Source: UBA9926 sp018645765 (GTDB lineage Bacteria; Pseudomonadota; Gammaproteobacteria; Pseudomonadales; Azotimanducaceae). From it: a stretch of 64,000 bases of DNA. Positions within the stretch are counted from its first letter, which is position 1; every line of letters begins with the position of its first letter. The stretch spans positions 496,001 through 560,000 of the forward strand of contig CASIBO010000002.1 in NCBI GenBank assembly GCA_949372755.1. The letters are read 5' to 3'. Made by a program: the position numbers and the translations under genes. Below the pieces are notes generated by a model. That model saw only the letters and a list, made by a program, of their open reading frames with translations. It was not told the DNA's origin and ran no database searches. Of this stretch, positions 17,197 to 26,256 are shown in pieces.

Positions 17197-18510
17197 ATGA
17201 GTGAAGCGAGACAAGAAAAAGCGCCGTTTTGGTTGCGAGATAATTTTGCGCCAACCTTTGAAGAACGCACAGATTACGATCTGAAAGTAATTGGGCACAT
17301 TCCTGAATCATTGCAAGGTACCTTGCTGCGCAATGGTGCTAATCCGCAAAGTGGAGAGTCCGCGCATTGGTTTTTAGGCAACGGCATGCTGCATGGCGTG
17401 CGCATTGAAGCAGGCCAAGCGAAGTGGTATCGCAATCGCTACGTTAAAACGCCGCTCTTTCTCAAGCCGGATGGCGATGTGATGGATGGTTTGGGGGATA
17501 TGACGATGTCGGCGGCCAACACCAACGTGATTCAACACGCGGGTAAAATTATGGCGCTGGAAGAAGGACATTGGCCGTTTGTGGTTTCAAATGAGCTGGA
17601 GACCGTTGGTCCTAATAATTATGAGCGTAAACTTGAAGGCGCGATGACTGCGCACCCTAAAATCTGCCCTGAAACTGGAGAGTTACTCGCCTTTTCTTAC
17701 GGTATGACGCCGCCTTATCTCACGTACCTGCGCGCTTCTGCATCCGGGGACTTGTTACAGACCGAGCAAATCGAAGTGCCCGGGGCAACCATGATCCACG
17801 ACTTTAATGTGACTCGAAACTTTGTCATTTTTATGGACTTGCCGGCCGTCTGGAATTTTGAAGGGATGGCAACGACGGGCCTGCCGATTCTTTGGGATGA
17901 AAGTTATGGCGCACGCTTGGGTGTGATGCCCAGGAATGGCGGCAATGCGGAGGTGGTTTGGTACGAAATCGACCCGTGTTATGTGTTCCACCCGCTCAAT
18001 GCGTATGAAAATGGTGACAAGATCGTCATTGATGTCTGCCGGATGGACGACACCATGAAGCCGGGTTCCAGCGCGCCACCGATGTTGCATCGATGGACCA
18101 TCGATCAGGCTTCTGGGCGCGTCACCGAAACCCAATTAGACGATCGGGTTGTAGATTTTCCTAGAGTGGCTGATGCGGTTGTTGGCCTAAAGCATCAATA
18201 TGGATATTGTGCGGCGTTTGCTGGCAGCGCGCCCTATGGTGAGGGCTTGATTAAATACAATCTAGAAACAGGTACGTCTGAATATCGTCATTTAGACGGC
18301 GGGCAAGCTAGTGAGGCTGTTTTCGTGAAAGATCCGGCGGCCAGTGGTGAGGATGGCGGCTTTTTGCTCAGCTATGTGTATCAACCTGAAATTGACCAAA
18401 GCGAAGTGCTGATTTTGAACGCGCAGGATATGTTGGGCGAACCGGCTGCCCGAATCCAGATACCGGCGCGGGTACCGGCTGGATTTCATGGTAATTGGAT
18501 TGGCGACTAG
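17197..18510 (+). CDS. Carotenoid oxygenase (RPE65/CCD family)
   Basis: 437 residues. The four iron-binding histidines of carotenoid cleavage dioxygenases are in place: His153 (TAHPKI), His201 (MIHDFN), His265 (VFHPLNA) and His431 (GFHGNW). The N-terminal motif HWFLGNGMLHGVRIE is also typical. Members cleave a carbon-carbon double bond of carotenoids, apocarotenoids or stilbenes such as lignostilbene using Fe(II) and oxygen. It is somewhat shorter than the usual 460-490 residues, but no core motif is missing. No signal peptide is seen. No carotenoid biosynthesis genes are in the window, so an external or dietary apocarotenoid/stilbene is as likely as an endogenous one. Confidence 0.92.
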   Translation: MSEARQEKAPFWLRDNFAPTFEERTDYDLKVIGHIPESLQGTLLRNGANPQSGESAHWFLGNGMLHGVRIEAGQAKWYRNRYVKTPLFLKPDGDVMDGLGDMTMSAANTNVIQHAGKIMALEEGHWPFVVSNELETVGPNNYERKLEGAMTAHPKICPETGELLAFSYGMTPPYLTYLRASASGDLLQTEQIEVPGATMIHDFNVTRNFVIFMDLPAVWNFEGMATTGLPILWDESYGARLGVMPRNGGNAEVVWYEIDPCYVFHPLNAYENGDKIVIDVCRMDDTMKPGSSAPPMLHRWTIDQASGRVTETQLDDRVVDFPRVADAVVGLKHQYGYCAAFAGSAPYGEGLIKYNLETGTSEYRHLDGGQASEAVFVKDPAASGEDGGFLLSYVYQPEIDQSEVLILNAQDMLGEPAARIQIPARVPAGFHGNWIGD

Positions 18511-19054
18511 GGACCAATCGGCCCGAGGGGTTACGGGCTATTGCAGGTCGCGTAATTTGATGCCCTTAAGAGCGGCAAGCAGGGTGCGTTGAGGCACGTT
18601 TTTCGAGTTGACTGGTACCGCTCGGTCTTTGGATTGTTTTACGCGGGTCACAGCGCCGCGCAGACCGCGCGGTTTGGTTTGAGACGACGGCTGATTTGGT
18701 GCGTCACACCAGGTCGCATCGTAGCCGGCTTTCATTTCTGGGCGGCCCGTTTGAGCGACGTAAAAAGCGATGATGCAAAACGCTGTCAGGACCCTGCTAG
18801 GGTCTTAGGTCGCATCGAAAGCGGCTTGTTTGATGGGCTCTGATGGGTGCGCTGTCGCCGGATGCCGGTGTACATCTTTTTAAGGTTTCTGCGCCGCGCG
18901 CTTTTTCACTGTGTGCGTCGTGCGCGGGAGCGCTTGCAAAGCGGGCCTGCAAGGCAGGGAGGGTCGATATCAGCAGACTTGAGCGTTGTCGAGGCGCAGT
19001 CGGGCGGCGGTCTTTGACTTGCCGCCTATTTTTTAAAGTCAGGGAGTAAGCGAT
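18511..19054. other. Intergenic region between carotenoid oxygenase and M13 peptidase genes
   Basis: About 544 nt. Small open frames of 60-84 codons exist on both strands but have no good start signals or recognisable family. A small GACCCT/AGGGTC inverted repeat lies at 18790-18804. The M13 RBS GGGAG is at the right end. Confidence 0.45.
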
Positions 19055-21115
19055 ATGAAACGCACGTTTTTAGCCGGGGTATTGGTTTTGTTATGCGCAG
19101 CTTGTGGTGGCCCGGCATCGACCCAGCCTGAGGAGCTCAACGTCCAACCAGCCGCCTTTGGTAATTGGGGCGTGGACTTACCGGCCTCCCAGGCAGCGCT
19201 CAATCCCGGTGATGATTTCCACGGCTATGTGAATGCGGCTTGGTTTGCGGCGAATCCCGTGCCGCCAGAGCGTTCATCTTGGGGGTCCTTTTCGCTCATT
19301 GCTGAGCAATCAGAGCGTCGCGTTCGAGCGATTATTAAGAATTTAGAAAGCCTGGAGCCGGTGCAAGGCACGCCGGCGCAAAAGGTCAGTGACTATATGG
19401 AAAGCTGGATGGATGTCGCCCTGCTAGATCAAAAAGGCTTGGCGGCGGTCCGACCTGATCTGGATCGAATTGCGGGTATTGATTCGCAAGCTGGTTTGAT
19501 CCGAGAGTTTGGTTTGGCGCCACTCGTCGGCGGCAACGCACCTTTTTTTGCATATGTGGGGATCGATCCAATCAATCCAGATGCCCACAACTTAAGCCTT
19601 GGGCTGAGCGGTCTTGGCTTGCCAGATCGGGACTATTACTTTGACGACGGCGCGCGATTTGCTCAAATTCGCGGAGATTACTTGCATTACATCGCCCTCA
19701 TGCTCAATCACGCGGGCTACCAAGCGGGCGCTGAGGTCGCGCAACAGGTTTTAGATCTTGAGGCAGAAATTGCTCAACTGCAGTGGGCACGGGCTGATCG
19801 TCGTGACCGAGATAAGACCTACAATCCGACCACCTTTAATGCTTTTGTAGCAGCGTATCCAGGCTTTGCTTGGGTAGATTTTTTCAAGGCGCGCGGAATC
19901 GGATCGGCGCCGTCGGTCAATGTGGTGCATCCGGATACCATCCGTCCGCTCATTGACCTGGTCCAAAACCAGCCAATTACACATTGGAAGGCATACCTTG
20001 CTTTTCATATGTTGGACAATCACGCGAGCCTTTTAACGGCTGAGATCGATGAGCAAGCGTTTAACTTTCGCGGCAAACAGCTCTCTGGCCAAGAGGAGCG
20101 CCTGACGCGCTGGAAGCGCGGTGTTGCCCGAGTGGGCAGCAAACAAGGTTTGGGTGAGTTGCTGGGACAGGTTTACGTCGATCAGCATTTCCCGAGTGAG
20201 TCAAAAGTGCAGATGGAAGCGTTGGTTGAAAACCTCCGAACGGCGTTTGGTCAACGTATCCGTTCCTTGCCCTGGATGGGCGAGGACACGAAGGTTGAGG
20301 CCTTGAAAAAACTTGCCGCGTTTGAGGCCAAAATTGGGTATCCAGATCAGTGGAAGCCATTGAAGGAAATTGAGATTGATCCTGGGAATTTGTTTGGCAA
20401 CGCTCGGGCGATTCAGCAATTTTTTTGGAACGAAAGCGTGTCAGAGCTCAACGCGGCGACCGACCGCGCCGAGTGGTACATGATGCCGCAAACGGTTAAT
20501 GCGTATTACACCGCGAGCTTTAACCAGATTGTTTTTCCGGCGGCGATCTTAGAGCCGCCTTTTTTTGATCCCAATGCCGATCCTGCTGTGAATTACGGTT
20601 CAATCGGCGCGGTCATTGGTCATGAAATGGGGCATGGGTTTGACGACCAAGGTTCCAAATATGATTCGCGTGGCGTTAAACGAAACTGGTGGACCGAGGC
20701 GGATTTGGCGCGCTTTGGTGAGCGGACAGCAAAGCTTGCCAGCCAGTTTAGTGCCTATGAGTCGCTGCCAGGATACTTCATTGATGGCGCCTTTACGTTG
20801 GGTGAGAACATCGGCGATTTAGGTGGCGTAGAAGTGGCTTTTCATGCGTATCAGTTGTCATTAAAAGGCAAACCAGCGCCGGTAATTGATGGTTACACAG
20901 GTGAGCAGCGGTTCTTTTTAGCTTACGCCCAGGCCTGGCGTGTGCATCGCCGCGATGATCTAGCGTTACGGTTGCTGAAGTCGGACAGTCATTCGCCGCC
21001 GAGGTATCGAGTCAATGGCATTGTAAGAAATATTGATGCTTGGTACGAGGCGTTCAACGTAGGATCAGACAATGCGCTGTGGTTGCCGGCTGAAGAACGG
21101 GTCAAAATTTGGTGA
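19055..21115 (+). CDS. M13-family zinc metallopeptidase lipoprotein (PepO/neprilysin-like)
   Basis: 686 residues. An N-terminal lipoprotein signal ends in the lipobox LCAAC, so the enzyme is probably anchored to the envelope facing the periplasm. The M13 N-terminal domain is recognisable from PGDDFHGYVNAAWF. The catalytic motif HEMGH lies at about residues 523-527 in GAVIGHEMGHGFDDQG, the third zinc ligand Glu at about 584 in GENIGDLGG, and the C-terminal substrate-binding SPPRYRVNG is present. The length is normal for the family. It is expected to cleave small oligopeptides. Upstream RBS GGGAG. It precedes the thiolase gene by about 154 nt. Confidence 0.95.
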   Translation: MKRTFLAGVLVLLCAACGGPASTQPEELNVQPAAFGNWGVDLPASQAALNPGDDFHGYVNAAWFAANPVPPERSSWGSFSLIAEQSERRVRAIIKNLESLEPVQGTPAQKVSDYMESWMDVALLDQKGLAAVRPDLDRIAGIDSQAGLIREFGLAPLVGGNAPFFAYVGIDPINPDAHNLSLGLSGLGLPDRDYYFDDGARFAQIRGDYLHYIALMLNHAGYQAGAEVAQQVLDLEAEIAQLQWARADRRDRDKTYNPTTFNAFVAAYPGFAWVDFFKARGIGSAPSVNVVHPDTIRPLIDLVQNQPITHWKAYLAFHMLDNHASLLTAEIDEQAFNFRGKQLSGQEERLTRWKRGVARVGSKQGLGELLGQVYVDQHFPSESKVQMEALVENLRTAFGQRIRSLPWMGEDTKVEALKKLAAFEAKIGYPDQWKPLKEIEIDPGNLFGNARAIQQFFWNESVSELNAATDRAEWYMMPQTVNAYYTASFNQIVFPAAILEPPFFDPNADPAVNYGSIGAVIGHEMGHGFDDQGSKYDSRGVKRNWWTEADLARFGERTAKLASQFSAYESLPGYFIDGAFTLGENIGDLGGVEVAFHAYQLSLKGKPAPVIDGYTGEQRFFLAYAQAWRVHRRDDLALRLLKSDSHSPPRYRVNGIVRNIDAWYEAFNVGSDNALWLPAEERVKIW

Positions 21116-21269
21116 GAGTTGGCTGTGATCTCGGCGTAAGCATCTGTTTTAACCCTGAATTCCTGGATTTGCCATCTTAGTGATAAGGGGTAGGACAGCC
21201 GAGAAAAAACGTGAAACAATCGAGACATGGCGTGCGAGTTAGATTCACATAACGGAACAGGAGAGTGCT

Positions 21270-22508
21270 ATGACAGACGCATATATTATTGATGCAGCAA
21301 GAACCCCGCGTGGGATTGGGAAAGCCGGTCGGGGGGCGCTGGCGCATTTGCACTCCGGGCGATTGCTAGCAAAGGTGTTGGAAGCGATTAGAGATCGCAA
21401 TGATTTGAATACTGACGACGTCGATGATCTTGTTGTCGGCTGTAGTTCGCAAGTGGGCAATCAAGGATCTTGTGTGGGCCGCATGGCGGCCTTGGACGCT
21501 GGCTGGAGCACCAAAAGCAGTGCTGTGACACTGGATCGTTTCTGCGGTTCGGGCATTACCTCGGTTAATCTTGCGGCAGCGAACATCATGAGCGGGATGG
21601 ATGATCTGTGTGTTGCTGGGGGCGTTGAGATGATGTCCTATACCGCGACCCTGACCAACAAGACCAATAATCGAACGGTTGATGGGGGCAATTTGCACCT
21701 CAGGGACTTGCATCCGCAGCCCCATCAAGGTGTCTGCGCAGACATGATCGCAACACTTGAAGGCTTCAGTCGTCAGGAACTTGATGCCTTGGCCGTTGAG
21801 AGTCAGCGCCGGGCGCAATTTGCAATCGATCACGGTTATTTTGATAAAAGCGTGATTCCGGTCTTCAACGATGACGGCACACTCGCTTTGGACCGCGAAG
21901 AGTTCCCTAGACCCGGCACAACAATGGAAACATTGGCTGAGTTGAAAACGGTCTTTGATCAGTTTATGCCGGCGCCGATTGATGATTCCGGTGAAACCTT
22001 TGATCAGCTGGTTAAACGCGCCTACCCCGATTTAAAAATCAATCATGTTCATCATGCTGGCAATAGCTCTGGGGTGGTCGATGGCGCCGCGGCTTTAATC
22101 TTGTCTAATAAGGCCTACGCTGATCGCATGGGCTGGAAGCCAAGGGCCCGAATCCGGGCAATGGCAACGGTTGGCGGCGACCCAACGCTGATGCTAAACG
22201 AACCCGTGCCGGCCGCAAACAAAGTGCTAACGCGCGCGGGTATGACGGTTGACGACATTGACTTGTTCGAAGTGAACGAGGCCTTTGCAGTGGTTGCTGC
22301 CAAGTTCATCCGCGACCTGAAACTTGATCCTGAGAAAGTGAATGTCAATGGTGGCGCGATGGCGCTGGGCCATCCGATTGCCGCAACTGGATCTATCTTG
22401 ATTGGCACGGTTCTAGATGAATTAGAACGGCGTGATTTAACGACGGGCCTGATCACGATGTGTACGGGTGGTGGCATGGCGCCAGCCATTATAATCGAAA
22501 GGATTTGA
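21270..22508 (+). CDS. Thiolase (acetyl-CoA C-acyltransferase family)
   Basis: 412 residues. Catalytic motifs: the acyl-accepting Cys in LDRFCGSGITS (about residue 91), NEAFAVV, the His in GGAMALGHPIAATGS and the second Cys in MCTGGGMAPA. All are intact, so the enzyme should be active. Thiolases cleave 3-ketoacyl-CoA or condense two acetyl-CoA; degradative versus biosynthetic direction cannot be decided from sequence. No hydratase or dehydrogenase partner is adjacent. It lies 244 nt upstream of the first TonB-dependent receptor on the same strand. RBS GGAGAG before the ATG. Confidence 0.93.
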   Translation: MTDAYIIDAARTPRGIGKAGRGALAHLHSGRLLAKVLEAIRDRNDLNTDDVDDLVVGCSSQVGNQGSCVGRMAALDAGWSTKSSAVTLDRFCGSGITSVNLAAANIMSGMDDLCVAGGVEMMSYTATLTNKTNNRTVDGGNLHLRDLHPQPHQGVCADMIATLEGFSRQELDALAVESQRRAQFAIDHGYFDKSVIPVFNDDGTLALDREEFPRPGTTMETLAELKTVFDQFMPAPIDDSGETFDQLVKRAYPDLKINHVHHAGNSSGVVDGAAALILSNKAYADRMGWKPRARIRAMATVGGDPTLMLNEPVPAANKVLTRAGMTVDDIDLFEVNEAFAVVAAKFIRDLKLDPEKVNVNGGAMALGHPIAATGSILIGTVLDELERRDLTTGLITMCTGGGMAPAIIIERI

Positions 22509-22524
22509 TGTAAGGCGTCTTCAT

Positions 22525-22565
22525 GGGTGGTTTTGGGCCAATAAAAGGCGGTACAGAAACCACCC
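22525..22565 (+). terminator. Long-loop hairpin after the thiolase gene
   Basis: A perfect 9-bp stem, GGGTGGTTT and AAACCACCC, encloses a 23-nt loop 16 nt after the thiolase stop. No T run follows, so it is either a weak terminator or an RNA structure in the leader of the first TonB-dependent receptor. Confidence 0.4.
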
Positions 22566-22701
22566 GGGTTGTATCCTCGAGAAAATTCAGTTAAGAAGGA
22601 GGAAAGTCAGAGAAAGAGGTCGTTGTACTCATTAGTGATGATAGTTCCTTAACAAGCCGCAAGTAGCGGAGAGTGTTTTAGAAGAAAAACAATAAAGATC
22701 G

Positions 22702-22752
22702 GCTTACCAATAAGCGTAAAGCTGCAATAAAAGTTCTAAAATAGGGGGAGTT
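22702..22752 (+). promoter_or_regulatory. Leader of receptor copy 1, shared with copy 2
   Basis: The 51 nt before the start resemble 26206-26256 before copy 2, with small substitutions and indels: both contain GCTTACCAATAA, TAAAGCTGCAA and TAGGGGG just before the ATG. The G-rich element is the RBS. The similarity implies that the duplication included the translation-start region. Confidence 0.6.
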
Positions 22753-25620
22753 ATGGCTTCAAGCAGAGCAAAGTTTGTGCTGTTCGTGGTTTCCGGGTTT
22801 GTATTACCGGGTGCGAGTATCGCGATGGCAGAAGAATCAGGTCGAAAAATAGAAGAAGTGATCGTAACCGCCGAGCGCCGAGAGGCATCGATTCAGGATA
22901 CGTCGATGTCAATCACGGCTTTTACAACAGAGTTTATGGACGATTTCGGAATTCGAAATCAGGAAGATCTTCAGAACTTTGTGCCCGCCACAACCATCCA
23001 GCCCTATGACGCGACGATTCGCGGTGTTGGTCGAAACTTTCGAGCACTCGGGGGCGATCCTGGTGTTGCAACCTACATGAATGGTGTTTACTCAGAAGAT
23101 CTTTTGACCGCAACGGCTCAGACGTTTTGGGACGTTGATCGTGTTGAGGTTCTGCGGGGGCCGCAAGGCACGCTGTATGGCCGAAACGCGGTGGGGGGTG
23201 CGATCAACATGATTTGGAAGAAACCGACTCAAGACGTTGATTGGGCCTTAAAAGCGATTATGGGGAATACGGGCCAAGCTGAGACCTATGGCATGTTAAA
23301 TGGTCCGCTCTCTGAAACCTTGTCGGGCCGTATGAATTTCTCGAAAAGAAAGCGAGATGGGGTGATCGAAGATCTTGGTGGAACTCGAGACCTGGATGGG
23401 CAGGGCGTCACGAACTTTAGCGGTCAGATTCAGTGGGACCCAAGCGATAAATGGGCGCTCAATATTCGGCATAACGGGATGCGCGTTGACCGTACCTTTG
23501 GTGGGGCCAACGGTGGGGGGCTTGTTGTCTTGAATGAGGAAGCGAGACCTGAGCGAGTGTTCCATGCGCTAGTGCCGGGATATCGGGCAGTCGATCCAGC
23601 TCAGACAGCGCCGTTAGCGAATGATTTCTTAGTGCCCAATGCACCGGTTTACACTTTCACGGACCCCAACACGGGCGCTGAGGTTCAGGCTCAGAATAAT
23701 CGTGCCGGGATTGATTTTGCAGACTTTGACGGATTTCAAAATGCGGCAGCATCGTTGGATGGGTTTAACTACAGCAGCCAAGAATCTATGGATGCTTACA
23801 ACGCTTGCGTGTTCTCCGGGGACATTAACGGAAGCGACCTATGTGCTGCAACGAATGGGTTTCAACGAGAAGAGTTCGAGGCGGATACGACGCAGTTAAA
23901 CCTCACGTATCAGCTTACTGATGATATTGAATTGAAGTACATCTATGGTCTAAATGAGTTGATGTATCGTCGAACGACAGATGATGACAATACTGCGAGT
24001 CAGTTTCACGATCGTCAGTTCTATGTAAACCATGAAGCGGCCTATGAATCACATGAATTGGTGGTCGTTGTTGATTTTTCGGAAGACTTCAGCCTGACAT
24101 CCGGTATTTACTTTTACGACGCAACCATCGACCAGCGCGGTGACTTTTATAGTTCGGTTGGTGAGCGACGCTTTATTGATCCGTACCTTTTCAGCACAGC
24201 AATTTTTGGACCGGGACCGATGACTACGCTGCATGGCGCACGAGCGTCGTGCGAGGGCAGCACCGCTTTCGGCTGCAATCGCAATGACTCGTTGCAAGAT
24301 CCAGATGCTTACAACCTTCAGTTGTCAGCATGGCTTGGCGATCCAGGGACGGATCCAGACCTGGATGTAAAGTGGGGCCCAAATACGCTGGGCAGTGACC
24401 TTTTGTACCACACCCAAACCAAGAGAAAGGCGTTTGCAGCCTACTCTCAAGGGGTTTGGCAGCTTAATGAGAAGTTTGCCTTAACAGTGGGCCTCAGATA
24501 TGCATCTGATGAGCTCGTCGCAGAAGAAAATCTCTGGCGATATTCTGAAACCGGGGGCGATGATGGCAACTTTATCCCGGCTATTTTCGGCAGCCTCGCG
24601 GTCATGAATATGGCGAATGGCGGTTTCGAAACGGACGCGAGTTTGGTTTCTGATGCCAATCCCTTCGGCGTGATTTATGATGAGTATGGTCAGCCCACGC
24701 CAACTAGGCTGGCAGTCAATGGTGGTACGCCGTTCTCTTTAAGTATCTATCGTCCATTTGAGCGCAAAGACACCAAAACGACCTTCAGGGTTAACTTAGA
24801 CTACGACATCACTGACAACGCTATGATTTATACCTCGGTGACCTCGGGGCATAGAGCAGGTGGTTACAATCTTGTTTTCTTTAGTAACACGCCAACCTAT
24901 GAGCCGGAACAACTGATCGCTTATGAGATTGGTTACAAGACACAGTGGATGGATAATTCCTTACAGCTGAACGGCTCGTTCTACTATTACGACTATGAAA
25001 ATATTCATACAGTAGCGACCGAGGTCAGCGAGTTTTTTGGTACATCGACGACAACATTAGCGGCACCCGGTGCCGAGATTAAGGGAATTGAGGCAGAGTT
25101 GACGTGGCTTGTGACCGATCGATTGACGTTAGGCGGAAACTTTAGTTTTACGCCTAACGAGTATTCTGAAGACCTCATCATGCTGGATCCGGTTCGATCG
25201 GAGGCGCCACCCTCGCTCTTCGGTGCGGTGCAGTCCGCGAGCAACATCAACGGTAACCAACTTCTGCAGGTTCCTGAATCGAAGTTCAACGGCTGGGTGA
25301 CGCATGTCACGCCATTGCCTTCTGGTTCAACCTTGATGTTTACCGGTAGCTATAGCTGGATAGATGAAGTGTTTTACTCGCCTTTCCAGAACGATAGCGA
25401 TAAAGCAGCAGATTATGGGCGCCTTGATCTGAGAGCAAGTTGGACTTCAGCTGATGGTAAAATGCTGGTGTCTGGCTTTGTCAATAATGTTTTAGATGAT
25501 GTCGGGGTTCTTCAAGTGCTTCGAGAAGGTGAGGGCGAACACTTTAGGCAGTCTGCTGGGACGACCCTGCCGCGCATGATGGGAATTGAATTTACGGTAT
25601 CAATGAATTCCTTGAAATAA
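22753..25620 (+). CDS. TonB-dependent receptor, copy 1 of 3
   Basis: 955 residues. An N-terminal signal peptide (hydrophobic segment to about residue 26, AMA cleavage region) is followed by the TonB box IEEVIVTAERR, the plug domain (RGVGRNFRALGGDPGVATYM, RVEVLRGPQGTLYGRNAVGG) and a 22-strand beta-barrel ending in aromatic-rich strands. It should import a scarce large substrate across the outer membrane using TonB energy. It lacks about 45 residues found in the copy 2 and 3 loops near residue 480, but keeps loop cysteine pairs (CVFSGDINGSDLC, CEGSTAFGC). The substrate is unknown; the upstream thiolase and oxygenases hint at a lipid or terpenoid (inference). Confidence 0.95.
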   Translation: MASSRAKFVLFVVSGFVLPGASIAMAEESGRKIEEVIVTAERREASIQDTSMSITAFTTEFMDDFGIRNQEDLQNFVPATTIQPYDATIRGVGRNFRALGGDPGVATYMNGVYSEDLLTATAQTFWDVDRVEVLRGPQGTLYGRNAVGGAINMIWKKPTQDVDWALKAIMGNTGQAETYGMLNGPLSETLSGRMNFSKRKRDGVIEDLGGTRDLDGQGVTNFSGQIQWDPSDKWALNIRHNGMRVDRTFGGANGGGLVVLNEEARPERVFHALVPGYRAVDPAQTAPLANDFLVPNAPVYTFTDPNTGAEVQAQNNRAGIDFADFDGFQNAAASLDGFNYSSQESMDAYNACVFSGDINGSDLCAATNGFQREEFEADTTQLNLTYQLTDDIELKYIYGLNELMYRRTTDDDNTASQFHDRQFYVNHEAAYESHELVVVVDFSEDFSLTSGIYFYDATIDQRGDFYSSVGERRFIDPYLFSTAIFGPGPMTTLHGARASCEGSTAFGCNRNDSLQDPDAYNLQLSAWLGDPGTDPDLDVKWGPNTLGSDLLYHTQTKRKAFAAYSQGVWQLNEKFALTVGLRYASDELVAEENLWRYSETGGDDGNFIPAIFGSLAVMNMANGGFETDASLVSDANPFGVIYDEYGQPTPTRLAVNGGTPFSLSIYRPFERKDTKTTFRVNLDYDITDNAMIYTSVTSGHRAGGYNLVFFSNTPTYEPEQLIAYEIGYKTQWMDNSLQLNGSFYYYDYENIHTVATEVSEFFGTSTTTLAAPGAEIKGIEAELTWLVTDRLTLGGNFSFTPNEYSEDLIMLDPVRSEAPPSLFGAVQSASNINGNQLLQVPESKFNGWVTHVTPLPSGSTLMFTGSYSWIDEVFYSPFQNDSDKAADYGRLDLRASWTSADGKMLVSGFVNNVLDDVGVLQVLREGEGEHFRQSAGTTLPRMMGIEFTVSMNSLK

Positions 25621-25648
25621 GACGATTCGAACCCAAGTTTGAACCTAA

Positions 25649-25673
25649 GAAAGGCGGCCATTGGCCGCCTTTC
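25649..25673 (+). terminator. Terminator of receptor copy 1
   Basis: An 11-bp stem, GAAAGGCGGCC and GGCCGCCTTTC, with a 3-nt loop (ATT). It lies 29 nt after the stop and is of the same design as those after copies 2 and 3, but has a shorter T tail. Confidence 0.85.
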
Positions 25674-26205
25674 TCAGTTAGCCTGCCCTTTTTTGTGTGC
25701 CCTAAATCGATGATGTTGGGGTTTGGGATGGTTGCCTGGCTCGCGCCTTGTGATCAAGAATTGATCAAATCCTTGCTGCAAATTGCTTGACCGAGAAGCG
25801 GCTATTTGCCATGCCGTTACAGCATCTGTGCGGCGTTTTGATTGTGGTGGACGCGATGTGCGCTCGGTGAAAACCAGCATAAATTGGTTTAAAGCACTCA
25901 CCCGACTTGAAAAATCAATTTTGCACAAGACCCAGACAATAACGCCGAGAACGCCGAGGTGGGTTATCGCCGCCTACATTGCCAGCTTAACGGGAATCAT
26001 AAAAGGACCAAGGTCTGCTGAGGACGGGGCAAGGTTTGACGATCGTTCCTAGGTGCCCTAACCAATACTGTAGATGCCATTTGTGCGTCGGAGGAGGCAG
26101 TGGTTAGATTGGGTAAGACGGTAGAACACTGTTTACTTTGCGCGCAGAGTATCCTATAAAGCGGGAAGCCGAGAAAGTATTCTAGGTAAGTCATTAAAAA
26201 AACCA

Positions 26206-26256
26206 GCTTACCAATAAAAATAAAGCTGCAAAAAGTTTCATAAATAGGGGGGAAGT
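26206..26256 (+). promoter_or_regulatory. Leader of receptor copy 2, shared with copy 1
   Basis: Matches the 51 nt before copy 1 with a few changes and ends in the G-rich RBS TAGGGGGGAAG, 4 nt before the ATG. Confidence 0.6.

Larger units (their letters stand above)
25621..26256. other. Intergenic region between receptor copies 1 and 2
   Basis: About 636 nt. Apart from the terminator and the copy 2 leader I see no supported gene; one 89-codon frame (25783-26052) has no recognisable family or RBS. The length suggests that an independent promoter drives copy 2. Confidence 0.5.

Noticed and set aside
18538..18735. 65-codon minus-strand frame after the carotenoid oxygenase gene
   Set aside because: No family resemblance, no clear RBS, and it overlaps plus-strand frames of similar size; treated as non-coding.
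22597..22603. Orphan Shine-Dalgarno AAGGAGG suggesting a leader peptide
   Set aside because: No ATG, GTG or TTG lies at a usable distance downstream.
25783..26052. 89-codon frame between receptor copies 1 and 2
   Set aside because: No RBS or recognisable domain; composition looks like intergenic DNA.
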